Assembly (NCBI GenBank): GCA_022848835.1
Contig: JAJISG010000110.1
Coordinates: 1 to 7,587 of the forward strand
DNA: 7,587 nt
Direction: 5' to 3'
From: Thermoplasmatota archaeon
Lineage (GTDB): Archaea; Thermoplasmatota; Thermoplasmata; RBG-16-68-12; JAJISG01
Below the pieces are notes generated by a model, which worked only from the letters and a program-made list of their open reading frames with translations, had not been told where the DNA came from and made no database searches. Numbering within the stretch: position 1 is the stretch's first letter; every line of letters starts with the position of its first letter. The translations under genes and the position numbers were made by a program. Below, one piece after another: positions 1-7,587 of this stretch.

Positions 1-2535
<2,535 letters not shown>

Positions 2536-2724
2536 CAGACTTACTGGTCTAACTAACGTCCAGGTCGCGTATGACCGTTTCAACGAACGCTGTACGCGAG
2601 GCCTAGACCTCTGCAGCATTCTCCACCCTTCCCCGGCGAGCCAGCTCGTCGGGTGCACATAGCGCTCCACAACATCAACTCAGGGATGCCACTACTTCAG
2701 GTGCAGAGCCCCTTGTTGTAAAGC
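2536..2724 (-). other. 23S precursor leader (5' external transcribed spacer)
   Basis: This is the non-coding stretch between the inferred transcription start (about 25 nt after the TATA box) and the mature 23S 5' end. It holds three successive inverted repeats. The first has arms 2670-2674/2714-2718 (CAACA/TGTTG) with inner AGGG/CCCT pairing. The second has arms 2624-2628/2651-2655 (CACCC/GGGTG) with inner CGAG/CTCG. The third has arms 2565-2571/2593-2599 with an inner 4-bp stem. No tRNA-Ala or 16S sequence is present, unlike most euryarchaeal rRNA operons. In archaea such leaders usually pair with the 3' flank to form the bulge-helix-bulge processing stem; the 3' flank is outside the window, so this pairing cannot be tested here. 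Confidence 0.7.
2565..2599 (-). repeat. Hairpin about 30 nt before the 23S 5' end
   Basis: The arms TCGCGTA (2565-2571) and TACGCGA (2593-2599) form a perfect 7-bp stem. Inside it CGTT (2576-2579) and AACG (2586-2589) form a further 4-bp stem with a 6-nt loop, leaving a small asymmetric internal loop between the two stems. Its position just before the mature rRNA suggests a role in precursor folding or processing; that role is inferred. Confidence 0.6.
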
Positions 2725-2746
2725 AAACCATCCTAGGGCATCTGGG

Positions 2747-2754
2747 TATATATA
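2747..2754 (-). promoter_or_regulatory. TATA box of the 23S rRNA gene
   Basis: The box is a perfect TATATATA octamer, the strongest TATA element in the window. It lies 28 nt past the gins51 stop codon and would place the transcription start near 2722-2726, giving a leader of about 190 nt before the mature 23S. A dedicated promoter fits an rRNA gene that is not part of a 16S-23S operon. The bases before the box (GAGCCAATG on the minus strand) do not closely match the usual purine-rich BRE. Confidence 0.75.
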
Positions 2755-2758
2755 CATT

Positions 2759-2781
2759 GGCTCGCGCATGCCTCTCGAGCC
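2759..2781. repeat. GC-rich inverted repeat between gins51 and the rRNA promoter
   Basis: The 6-bp arms GGCTCG (2759-2764) and CGAGCC (2776-2781) flank an 11-nt spacer that overlaps a GCATGC palindrome (2766-2771). The repeat abuts the gins51 TAG stop on one side and lies 4 bp from the rRNA TATA box on the other. No T-run follows it on the minus strand, so it is not a classical archaeal terminator. It could be a 3'-end hairpin of the gins51 mRNA or a protein-binding site beside the rRNA promoter. Confidence 0.5.
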
Positions 2782-3420
2782 CTAGAGCTTGGGCCTTATC
2801 CTCTTGGCCTTTCCCTTGCCGATTAGCACTTGGGCTAGCTCCTCTGGCAGACCTACCACATCCTCCTTCTGTAGCTGATAGGTGACGTCTAAACCGAGGA
2901 ACGGTGGGATGTCCTCTAGGATTCTCACCAGTACCTTCCCCTCTTCTGCCTCAGGCTTCGCCTTCCCCTCTGCCGTCGTCTCCTCCGCATCCCCCCCGGA
3001 GCCCTCTCCGACCTCCTCGATACTCCTCTCCTCCAACTCCAGTCCGAAGGCCCTCCTGCGTCCTTTCTCCAGCACCTGCAAGAGGGCCTTGAACGACTCC
3101 TCCTCCCAGGGGGTCAGTTCGCTCGTGTCCACCGAAGCCCCGGAGGCCGCGCTAGATGCTAGGAGGGCCATCTTCCTCTCTCTATATTGGTATATCTGGT
3201 CCCTCCTCTTCAGGACCTTCTTCAGTTCATCCCGCAGGAGCGCAGCCTTGGCGGAGTTCGGATCATGGGAACTCTCCTTCCTAAGGTCCTCCTCCAGGTC
3301 GGAAGCGTACTCCTGGACTCCCCGCCAGAAATCGCGGTCTAAGCCCGTGAGGGTCTTTCTCTGGCTCTCCTTCCGATAGACCTTGAGGACCGCCTCTAGA
3401 GTGAACTTCTCCTCCGCCAC
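2782..3420 (-). CDS. gins51: Archaeal GINS complex subunit Gins51 (Gins15)
   Basis: Predicted 212-residue DNA replication factor. In archaea GINS binds the MCM helicase and Cdc45/RecJ to form the CMG-like replicative helicase. Residues 1-130 are the helical A domain, with an LDRDFWRGVQEYASDLEEDL segment (27-46) and the family's R-x2-K-x2-LLA pattern around 80-88. Residues 131-161 are an acidic Gly/Glu-rich linker. Residues 162-210 are the small beta-rich B domain, with the hallmark VRILEDIPPFLG (165-176) and a QKEDVVGLPEELAQVLI stretch. The A-then-B order identifies the Sld5/Psf1-like Gins51 type. Thermoplasma is known to use Gins51 alone as a homotetramer. The start is GTG at 3420; an in-frame TAG lies 9 bp upstream and there is no good Shine-Dalgarno, so a leaderless message is possible. 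The gene points at the 23S gene and is divergent from the TOPRIM gene. Confidence 0.92.
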   Translation of the reverse strand: MAEEKFTLEAVLKVYRKESQRKTLTGLDRDFWRGVQEYASDLEEDLRKESSHDPNSAKAALLRDELKKVLKRRDQIYQYRERKMALLASSAASGASVDTSELTPWEEESFKALLQVLEKGRRRAFGLELEERSIEEVGEGSGGDAEETTAEGKAKPEAEEGKVLVRILEDIPPFLGLDVTYQLQKEDVVGLPEELAQVLIGKGKAKRIRPKL

Positions 3421-3440
3421 AGTGCCCTATGGCAGGGTCA

Positions 3441-3448
3441 TTATTTGA
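3441..3448 (-). promoter_or_regulatory. Candidate TATA box for leaderless gins51 transcription
   Basis: The minus strand reads TCAAATAA, centred about 25 nt before the GTG start at 3420. That spacing would put transcription initiation at or next to the start codon. Together with the absence of a Shine-Dalgarno sequence this suggests a leaderless mRNA. A rival box is the AGATATAA at 3498-3505 inside a dyad, which would give a leader of about 55 nt. The sequence does not decide between them. Confidence 0.4.
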
Positions 3449-3490
3449 GTGTGATGGCAGAACATCCTCTCGCGGATTGGGCGTTCAGAG

Positions 3491-3509
3491 TTGGAGGTTA
3501 TATCTCCAA
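3491..3509. promoter_or_regulatory. Dyad repeat overlapping a TATA-like element
   Basis: The perfect 6-bp arms TTGGAG (3491-3496) and CTCCAA (3504-3509) surround GTTATAT, which reads ATATAAC on the minus strand. The dyad therefore encloses a possible gins51 TATA box. This is the arrangement expected of an operator at which a dimeric regulator would compete with TBP. No regulator can be named. Confidence 0.4.
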
Positions 3510-3539
3510 ATGAACCGATGAACCAACCTTTAAGTTCAT
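3510..3539. repeat. Repeated ATGAAC boxes in the divergent promoter region
   Basis: ATGAACC occurs twice in tandem (3510-3516 and 3518-3524, period 8) and a third, inverted copy GTTCAT lies at 3534-3539. The second and third copies form an inverted repeat around CTTTAA, which could be a TATA element for the plus-strand TOPRIM gene. Spaced copies of one hexamer in a 232-bp divergent intergenic region suggest a regulator-binding array; this is inference. Confidence 0.4.
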
Positions 3540-3637
3540 TCCCTCCCTGCATTCAGTGAGATGGGCGGTGCTGTCCAAGGCAGGACGCGTTATGCCGGCT
3601 AATTTCGAGTCGCCGATGTCGACAGGCTCAGCCCACC

Positions 3638-3643
3638 AGGTGA
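3638..3643 (+). promoter_or_regulatory. Ribosome binding site of the TOPRIM gene
   Basis: AGGTGA matches the sequence complementary to the archaeal 16S 3' end and lies 9 nt before the ATG at 3653. An in-frame TGA (3641-3643) sits inside it, so translation cannot start further upstream. This fixes the start codon. Confidence 0.7.
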
Positions 3644-3652
3644 GGATACGAG

Positions 3653-4111
3653 ATGAGGCTCCGGGAAAGGTATGAGAAGGTCCTGGAGACGCTCCGGGAC
3701 CTGAAGGAGGCGAGTCTCGAGGCTCCCATCATCGTGGAGGGCAGGAATGACGGTAAGGCCTTGAGGAGCTTGGGAGTCGAGGGCGACATCATCATGCTGA
3801 ACAGCGGTTCCTCGATATTCCACCTATGTGAGCACATAGCAGGCAGGTATTCCGCCGCAGTGATTCTCACGGACTGGGATCGTCGAGGAGGTCAGCTATG
3901 CCGATTGCTCCGGGAGGGTCTGGCCGCCAACGGCGTTAGATATGATGTGGAGCTCAGGGCGAGGCTGACCCGGCTCTGCAAGAAGGAGGTAAAGGATGTG
4001 GAGGGGCTGAATTCCTACGTGACCCGGATATTGGCTTCTACGAAGGAGTCCTTCACCCCTCTCTCCCCACAGGAGGATTCTGATGATTCCCCATTTGATG
4101 GATGGCCTTAA
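3653..4111 (+). CDS. Small TOPRIM-domain protein, COG1658/UPF0292 type
   Basis: Predicted 152-residue stand-alone TOPRIM protein of the kind annotated as small primase-like or RNase M5-like in archaea. The fold's acidic motifs are present: APIIVEGRND (24-33) with the catalytic Glu at 29, and ILTDWDRRG (71-79) with the DxD pair Asp74/Asp76. KKEVKDVEGL (110-119) resembles the conserved KD-E segment near the family's C-terminus. Residues about 130-152 form a Ser/Asp-rich tail beyond the usual 125-135 residue length. The exact substrate is unknown; TOPRIM domains act on nucleic-acid phosphodiesters using Mg2+. The gene is divergent from gins51 and upstream of dnaG, itself a TOPRIM protein. The intervening 212 bp hold a separate dnaG promoter, so co-transcription is not required. 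The start is supported by the AGGTGA site. Confidence 0.85.
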   Translation: MRLRERYEKVLETLRDLKEASLEAPIIVEGRNDGKALRSLGVEGDIIMLNSGSSIFHLCEHIAGRYSAAVILTDWDRRGGQLCRLLREGLAANGVRYDVELRARLTRLCKKEVKDVEGLNSYVTRILASTKESFTPLSPQEDSDDSPFDGWP

Positions 4112-4180
4112 TCCTGTTATCGCAGCCATATCCCCTGTCGGCAACCCCTCTTCGGATGCCAGAGCAACCATGTAGGAAAC

Positions 4181-4188
4181 TATTTATA
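4181..4188 (+). promoter_or_regulatory. TATA box and BRE of dnaG
   Basis: TATTTATA is preceded directly by GGAAAC (4175-4180), a good archaeal BRE/TATA pair. Initiation is expected near 4205-4212. This leaves a leader of about 115 nt before the dnaG ATG at 4324. The rest of the 4112-4323 gap holds no recognisable RNA or protein gene. Confidence 0.65.
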
Positions 4189-4201
4189 CGGCGGCAGCAA
4201 G

Positions 4202-4211
4202 TAGAATTCTA
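4202..4211. promoter_or_regulatory. Perfect 10-bp palindrome at the predicted dnaG start site
   Basis: TAGAATTCTA is a perfect palindrome about 15-25 nt downstream of the dnaG TATA box, so it should cover the transcription start. A repressor bound there would block initiation. Ten-base palindromes also arise by chance, so this rests on position alone. Confidence 0.35.
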
Positions 4212-4323
4212 GAGTAGCATCAGCCTCCCAATATCACAATAATAATCATCACATTCTGCATCCATTGGAGTGCGGAGAGGGATAGGATATTCGAAGGTTC
4301 GACGCTATTCTGGACGTGGAATA

Positions 4324-5523
4324 ATGGTAGTCGATCCAACTACAACCAAGTATCTGATAAGAGCCACCCTCGAAGCCGAGGGTGTAGTGGAGAAGCCCGA
4401 CGTTGTCGGTGCTGTTTTTGGCCAGACAGAAGGACTGCTCGGTGACGAGCTGGACCTGAGGGACCTGCAGAAGAGCGGCCGTATCGGAAGGATCGAGGTA
4501 GACGTCGTCTCCAAGAAGGGGAAGACGGAGGGGATTGTACTCATCCCATCTAGCCTCGACCAGGTCGAGACCTCAATCCTCGCTGCTGCTTTGGAGACCA
4601 TCGATAGGATCGGTCCCTGCAAGGCCAGGATCATCGCTCAATCGGTGGAGGACGTCAGAGTCGTGAAGAGGAGCCAGGTGGTGGAGAGGGCCAAGGAGAT
4701 CCTCTCCTCCATGCTCCAGGGAGCCAAGACAGTGGGCATAGACCTCAAGGAGGAGGTCAGACAGGCGGTCCAGATATCGGAGATAGTCAGCTACGGCTCT
4801 GAGAAGCTGCCGGCCGGTCCCAATGTGGAGGACTCCGACGCCATCATCATGGTGGAGGGCAGGTCCGACGTCCTCAACCTGCTGAAGTGCGGAATCAAGA
4901 ACGCCGTGGCTGTCGAGGGCACAGATATCCCCGAGGCCATCATCACCCTCTCTCGGGAGAAGGTGGTGACTGCCTTCGTGGATGGGGACCGGGGCGGGGA
5001 CCTCATCATGAAGGAGCTCCTGCAGGTAGCAGAGGTCGACTTCGCGGCCAAGGCCCCTCGAGGCCACGAGGTGGAGGAGCTGACACAGAAACAGATTGTG
5101 AAGGCGCTTCGGAACAAGATTCCCGCGGAGCAGTTCGCGGAGATGTTCGGAGTCGGTGTCCCGAAGACGACGCCTCCCAGGAGGGCCAGGGCAGCCCCGC
5201 CTAAGCCCGAAGAGCTCCGTCTCTCGAAGGAGCTGGAGTCCTACAAGGACGAGCTCAAGTCCCTCTTGGGAAGTTCCAAGGCTCACTTGTTGCCCGAAAA
5301 GGGCGTTTCGAAGGAGGTGGCAGTTCGGGAACTTGTGGACACCCTAAGGAAAGGTGGCAAGGGGGTCAAGGCGCTAATCTTCGACGGGGTGATCACCCAG
5401 CGGATACTAGATATCGCCAGCGATAACGGCGTGGAGTATGTTATAGGGATGAAAACGGGCAGTTTAGTCAAGCGGCCGACGAACGTCAGGGTGTTCACGG
5501 CGGACGACTTGAAGGTAAAGTGA
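4324..5523 (+). CDS. dnaG: Archaeal DnaG primase-like / exosome protein
   Basis: Predicted 399-residue archaeal DnaG. In archaea this protein has limited primer-synthesis activity and is also a stable subunit of the RNA exosome, binding Csl4 and favouring poly(A) substrates. The N-terminal domain shows the family signature TKYLIRATLEAEGVVEKPDV (8-27) followed by VFGQTEGLLGDELDLRDLQK (31-50). The central TOPRIM domain has IIMVEGRSDV (174-183) with Glu178, and AFVDGDRGGD (217-226) with Asp220/Asp222. A Pro/Ala/Arg-rich linker spans about 278-297. The C-terminal domain (300-399) includes ALIFDGVITQRILDIASDNG. All expected acidic residues are present. I chose ATG 4324 because homologues begin just before D-P-T-K-Y; an in-frame GTG at 4270 would add 18 basic residues. 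No convincing Shine-Dalgarno precedes the ATG. The TGA stop overlaps the ribosome binding site of the next gene. Confidence 0.95.
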   Translation: MVVDPTTTKYLIRATLEAEGVVEKPDVVGAVFGQTEGLLGDELDLRDLQKSGRIGRIEVDVVSKKGKTEGIVLIPSSLDQVETSILAAALETIDRIGPCKARIIAQSVEDVRVVKRSQVVERAKEILSSMLQGAKTVGIDLKEEVRQAVQISEIVSYGSEKLPAGPNVEDSDAIIMVEGRSDVLNLLKCGIKNAVAVEGTDIPEAIITLSREKVVTAFVDGDRGGDLIMKELLQVAEVDFAAKAPRGHEVEELTQKQIVKALRNKIPAEQFAEMFGVGVPKTTPPRRARAAPPKPEELRLSKELESYKDELKSLLGSSKAHLLPEKGVSKEVAVRELVDTLRKGGKGVKALIFDGVITQRILDIASDNGVEYVIGMKTGSLVKRPTNVRVFTADDLKVK

Positions 5524-5527
5524 GGTG
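5522..5527 (+). promoter_or_regulatory. Ribosome binding site overlapping the dnaG stop codon
   Basis: GAGGTG is a 6-nt match to the complement of the archaeal 16S 3' end and uses the last two bases of the dnaG TGA. The normal spacing would put a start codon near 5533, where the in-frame codon is ATA. The first standard in-frame start, TTG 5551, is 23 nt away. The overlap with the stop implies that dnaG and the next gene are translationally coupled. Confidence 0.6.
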
Positions 5528-5550
5528 CTGACATAGCCTCCAAGAGCATC

Positions 5551-7062
5551 TTGGACGCGCAGAGGGGTTTCTCCCTGGATGAGTTGGAGACCACGGGGGA
5601 TGTCCTCATCCCAGCCGATCCCCTAGGCCGCGTTGTAGGACAGGAGGAGGGTGTGCGATTAGCGCGCATCGCGGCAACTCAGCGAAGGCACTTTCTGCTC
5701 GTGGGGCCCCCCGGGACTGGCAAGTCCATGATAGCACAGGCTCTCTCTCTGCACCTACCGCCCCCGGAGGAGGAGATCAGGGTGGTTCACAACCCCGAGA
5801 ACCCAGAGAGGCCCATGGTGGAGGTGAGAAGAAGAGAAGCTGTCATCGAGGAGGTGGCGGAGATGAAGGGAGCCGAGGGGGAGCTCATCGACCCGAAGGA
5901 CGTGCCGATCAACGTGGCTGAGAGGCTGGGTTACCGCTGTGTGCACTGTGGTCACTACTCCCCACCTTCCGAGGCAGTCTGCCCAAAGTGCACTCAGGCC
6001 AAGGGAGCGGTACAGAATGTAGGGAACCCCTTCGGTGACCTCTTGGCGGGTATCTTCGAGGCGACTATTGGACAGCTCAGTGGGAAGGACAGGGTGACCA
6101 CCACCCGGAAGCAGTTTGGAAAGGAGGAGGTGGTGGTCTTTGAGAGGGCTGGTGACCTGATTAAGGTGATGGACCAGAAGGCGCTTGAGAAGAGGAGGGA
6201 GATGGAGAAGGTTAGCCCCAGGAAGGTTCTGGTGCCCCTGGATCGTAATCCCTTCATACTTGCGACGGGCGCCAGCGAAACGGAGCTTCTGGGGGATGTG
6301 AAACATGACCCCTACGGCGGCCATCCTCAGCTGGGAACGGAGCCCTATGAGAGGGTGGTGGCGGGGGCGATCCACGAAGCCCACGGGGGCGTTCTTTTCA
6401 TCGACGAGCTACCCCAACTAGGCCCTCTACAGCGCCACATCCTGACGGCCATGCAGGAGAAGAGGTTTCCCTTGAGCGGCAGGAACCCCCAGAGTGCTGG
6501 GGCGAGTGTTCGGGTGGACGGCGTCCCTTGTGACTTTATCCTTGTGGGGGCCTGCAACATCCAGGATCTGCCGTATATTCTGTCTCCTCTCAGGTCTAGG
6601 ATCGTTGGATCAGGCTACGAGGTCCTCGTCGAGACCACCATGCCGGACAATGAGGCCAACAGGGCGAAGATGGCTCAGTTCGTGGCTCAGGAGATAGCCA
6701 TGGATGGCAGGATTCCGCCAGCTACGCGGGAGGCTGTTGTGGCCATCATCGAGGAGTCCAGGAGGAGGGCCCGAGATCTGGATAAGGCTGAGGATTCCCT
6801 CACGCTGAGGTTGAGGGAGATGGGGGGACTCATCCGGTCGGCGGGGGATATCGCGGTCATGGAAGGGATTGAGCTGATCGAGGTTGATCACATAAAGAGG
6901 GCTGTCAAGGTAGCCAGGACGGCAGAGGAGCAGATCAAGGATAGGTATGGCTCCTACGAGGGTGGCATGGGCGCGGACATGACCCGCGCCCAGCGGTCCG
7001 TCTCCCCCTATCATTACTGGAACTACCATGATCCTGCCGATGAAGGCAGATATATCGGGTAA
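5551..7062 (+). CDS. Lon-like AAA+ ATPase with zinc ribbon, no protease domain
   Basis: Predicted 503-residue AAA+ ATPase resembling the ATPase part of archaeal LonB (COG1067-like). Counting from TTG 5551, Walker A is GPPGTGKS (52-59), Walker B VLFIDE (281-286), sensor 1 Asn336 in VGACN, a putative arginine finger lies in SPLRSRI (345-351), and the sensor 2 region is RLREMGGLIRSAGDIA (420-435), the wording typical of Lon. Between Walker A and B, where LonB has membrane helices, it carries a zinc ribbon C130-x2-C133-x10-C144-x2-C147 and charged helices; I see no membrane segment. The chain ends in an aromatic tail (YHYWNYHD, 487-494) with no Lon Ser/Lys protease domain, so it should remodel rather than cut. 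It follows dnaG by 27 bp and is presumably co-transcribed. The start is uncertain: the ribosome binding site points to ATA 5533 (509 residues). The function is not established. Confidence 0.85.
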   Translation: MDAQRGFSLDELETTGDVLIPADPLGRVVGQEEGVRLARIAATQRRHFLLVGPPGTGKSMIAQALSLHLPPPEEEIRVVHNPENPERPMVEVRRREAVIEEVAEMKGAEGELIDPKDVPINVAERLGYRCVHCGHYSPPSEAVCPKCTQAKGAVQNVGNPFGDLLAGIFEATIGQLSGKDRVTTTRKQFGKEEVVVFERAGDLIKVMDQKALEKRREMEKVSPRKVLVPLDRNPFILATGASETELLGDVKHDPYGGHPQLGTEPYERVVAGAIHEAHGGVLFIDELPQLGPLQRHILTAMQEKRFPLSGRNPQSAGASVRVDGVPCDFILVGACNIQDLPYILSPLRSRIVGSGYEVLVETTMPDNEANRAKMAQFVAQEIAMDGRIPPATREAVVAIIEESRRRARDLDKAEDSLTLRLREMGGLIRSAGDIAVMEGIELIEVDHIKRAVKVARTAEEQIKDRYGSYEGGMGADMTRAQRSVSPYHYWNYHDPADEGRYIG

Positions 7063-7064
7063 TC

Positions 7065-7079
7065 ATGCAGAGGATGCAT
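7065..7079. repeat. Short inverted repeat between convergent genes
   Basis: The arms ATGCA (7065-7069) and TGCAT (7075-7079) with a 5-nt loop lie in the 40-bp gap between the ATPase stop and the stop of the convergent gene. The place suits a 3'-end or bidirectional termination signal. There is no T-run, and the stem is short and AT/GC-mixed, so support is weak. Confidence 0.25.
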
Positions 7080-7102
7080 TCCCGCCGCTGAAGGCCGAGT
7101 TC

Positions 7103-7587
7103 TCAGTGAGCTATCATCGCGTCATACTTGGCGTGGACGAGCCTTATGAATGAGCGGAGGTCGTCTTGAGAGCGCAGGGCTAGGTCGATGTGTACCGGTC
7201 CCTCCTCTCGCTCGGAGCCGACCAGCATCTCCTCAAGGGCCTTGCGGGTCCCCTCCTGGCTCCAGGGCTCAAACCTCAGGCTGGAGAGGTCTCTCCGGTC
7301 GAGGATGGACCGGGCATCCTCAGGCATGAAGTCGAGGATAACTCGGACGGCCTCATGAGAGTGCGCTTCGAATAGAGCATCCTCTCCTAAGTAGAAATGG
7401 ATGCTGTAGTTCCCTGTCTTGGAGTCCTGGAAACCACGTTCTGACACCCCTGGGAGGCTGAGAATTCCTACGCGGAGGTGTGCCACCCTGTCTCTCGCAT
7501 CATTGGGAAAGTGGCTCAAGACCTCTTCAGCTAGAGCTTCCTCCAGAGGAGTCCCCCCGACGAGTATACGGAACAGGCTTATAACGG
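7103..7587 (-). CDS. Hypothetical protein, C-terminal part (5' end outside window)
   Basis: An open frame runs unbroken from the right edge to a TGA at 7105-7103, giving at least 160 residues. The internal TTG at 7519 is a possible start, but the 22 codons before it (including GGTPLEEALAEEVLSHF) look coding, so I take the gene as truncated by the window. I do not recognise the family. The visible part is charged, mixed alpha/beta, without membrane segments or cysteine clusters. It contains a His/aromatic patch (GNYSIHFYLGEDALFEAHSH), a charged middle (MPEDARSILDRRDLSSL) and a final VHIDLALRSQDDLRSFIRLV segment. It is convergent with the ATPase gene, 40 bp between stops, so it belongs to a different transcript. 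Confidence 0.7.
   Translation of the reverse strand, partial: VISLFRILVGGTPLEEALAEEVLSHFPNDARDRVAHLRVGILSLPGVSERGFQDSKTGNYSIHFYLGEDALFEAHSHEAVRVILDFMPEDARSILDRRDLSSLRFEPWSQEGTRKALEEMLVGSEREEGPVHIDLALRSQDDLRSFIRLVHAKYDAMIAH

Noticed and set aside
2536..2724. A tRNA-Ala or other small RNA gene in the 23S leader
   Set aside because: I found no acceptor/T-arm pattern (no GTTCRAATC followed by a matching acceptor strand) and no box C/D pair with proper spacing. The hairpins fit a precursor leader.
2882..3379. 165-codon plus-strand frame opposite gins51
   Set aside because: It is Ser/Pro-rich with no recognisable motif and lies wholly inside gins51, whose domain match is strong. It is a composition shadow of that gene.
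4270..4323. GTG at 4270 as the dnaG start
   Set aside because: It would add 18 basic residues that archaeal DnaG proteins do not have, and its upstream bases give no ribosome binding site. ATG 4324 fits the family N-terminus.
4573..5286. 237-codon minus-strand frame opposite dnaG
   Set aside because: It lies on the complementary strand of the well-supported dnaG, is Leu/His/Arg-rich, and has no promoter, ribosome binding site or motif.
5755..6384. 209-codon minus-strand frame opposite the AAA+ ATPase
   Set aside because: It lies opposite the ATPase core, is His/Leu-rich with no family signature, and is typical of shadows in GC-rich coding DNA.
7063..7102. Intrinsic terminator between the convergent genes
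   Set aside because: There is only a 5-bp stem and no T-run on either strand, so it is listed as a weak repeat and not called a terminator.

Overview
The window reads as a chromosomal fragment of a euryarchaeon, most likely from the Thermoplasmata or a related lineage. The evidence is archaeal: an archaeal-type 23S rRNA, an archaeal Gins51 replication factor, archaeal DnaG, a small archaeal TOPRIM protein of the COG1658 type, TATA-box promoters and GAGGTG/AGGTGA ribosome binding sites. The 23S rRNA gene has no 16S rRNA or tRNA-Ala gene in front of it and starts from its own promoter just behind a protein gene. Unlinked rRNA genes of this kind are known in Thermoplasma and relatives, which is the main reason for the lineage guess.

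Layout. Positions 1 to about 2535 hold most of a 23S rRNA gene on the minus strand; its 3' part (about 400 nt, after the peptidyl-transferase region) lies left of the window. Positions 2536 to about 2724 are a structured precursor leader, followed by a perfect TATATATA promoter (2747-2754). A GC-rich inverted repeat (2759-2781) separates that promoter from the stop codon of a minus-strand gins51 gene (2782-3420). A divergent intergenic region (3421-3652) with several dyad and direct repeats leads to plus-strand genes: a COG1658 TOPRIM protein (3653-4111), then, after a 212-bp gap with its own strong TATA box, dnaG (4324-5523). Tightly coupled to dnaG is a Lon-like AAA+ ATPase (5551-7062) that carries a zinc ribbon and no protease domain. 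Forty bases on, the 3' end of an unrecognised minus-strand gene (7103 to the right edge) runs into it convergently.

How the genes fit together. Gins51 is part of the archaeal replicative helicase complex. DnaG is a TOPRIM primase-like protein that in archaea also belongs to the RNA exosome. COG1658 is a second, minimal TOPRIM protein. The locus is therefore a replication/RNA-processing neighbourhood joined to a ribosomal RNA gene. The AAA+ ATPase shares the dnaG transcript by spacing and is the least understood member. The points most worth a second look are its apparent lack of a normal start codon at its ribosome binding site, its zinc-ribbon/no-protease architecture, the two eukaryote-like bases in the 23S peptidyl-transferase centre, and the repeats around the replication-gene promoters. 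I see no mobile element, CRISPR array or tRNA gene.
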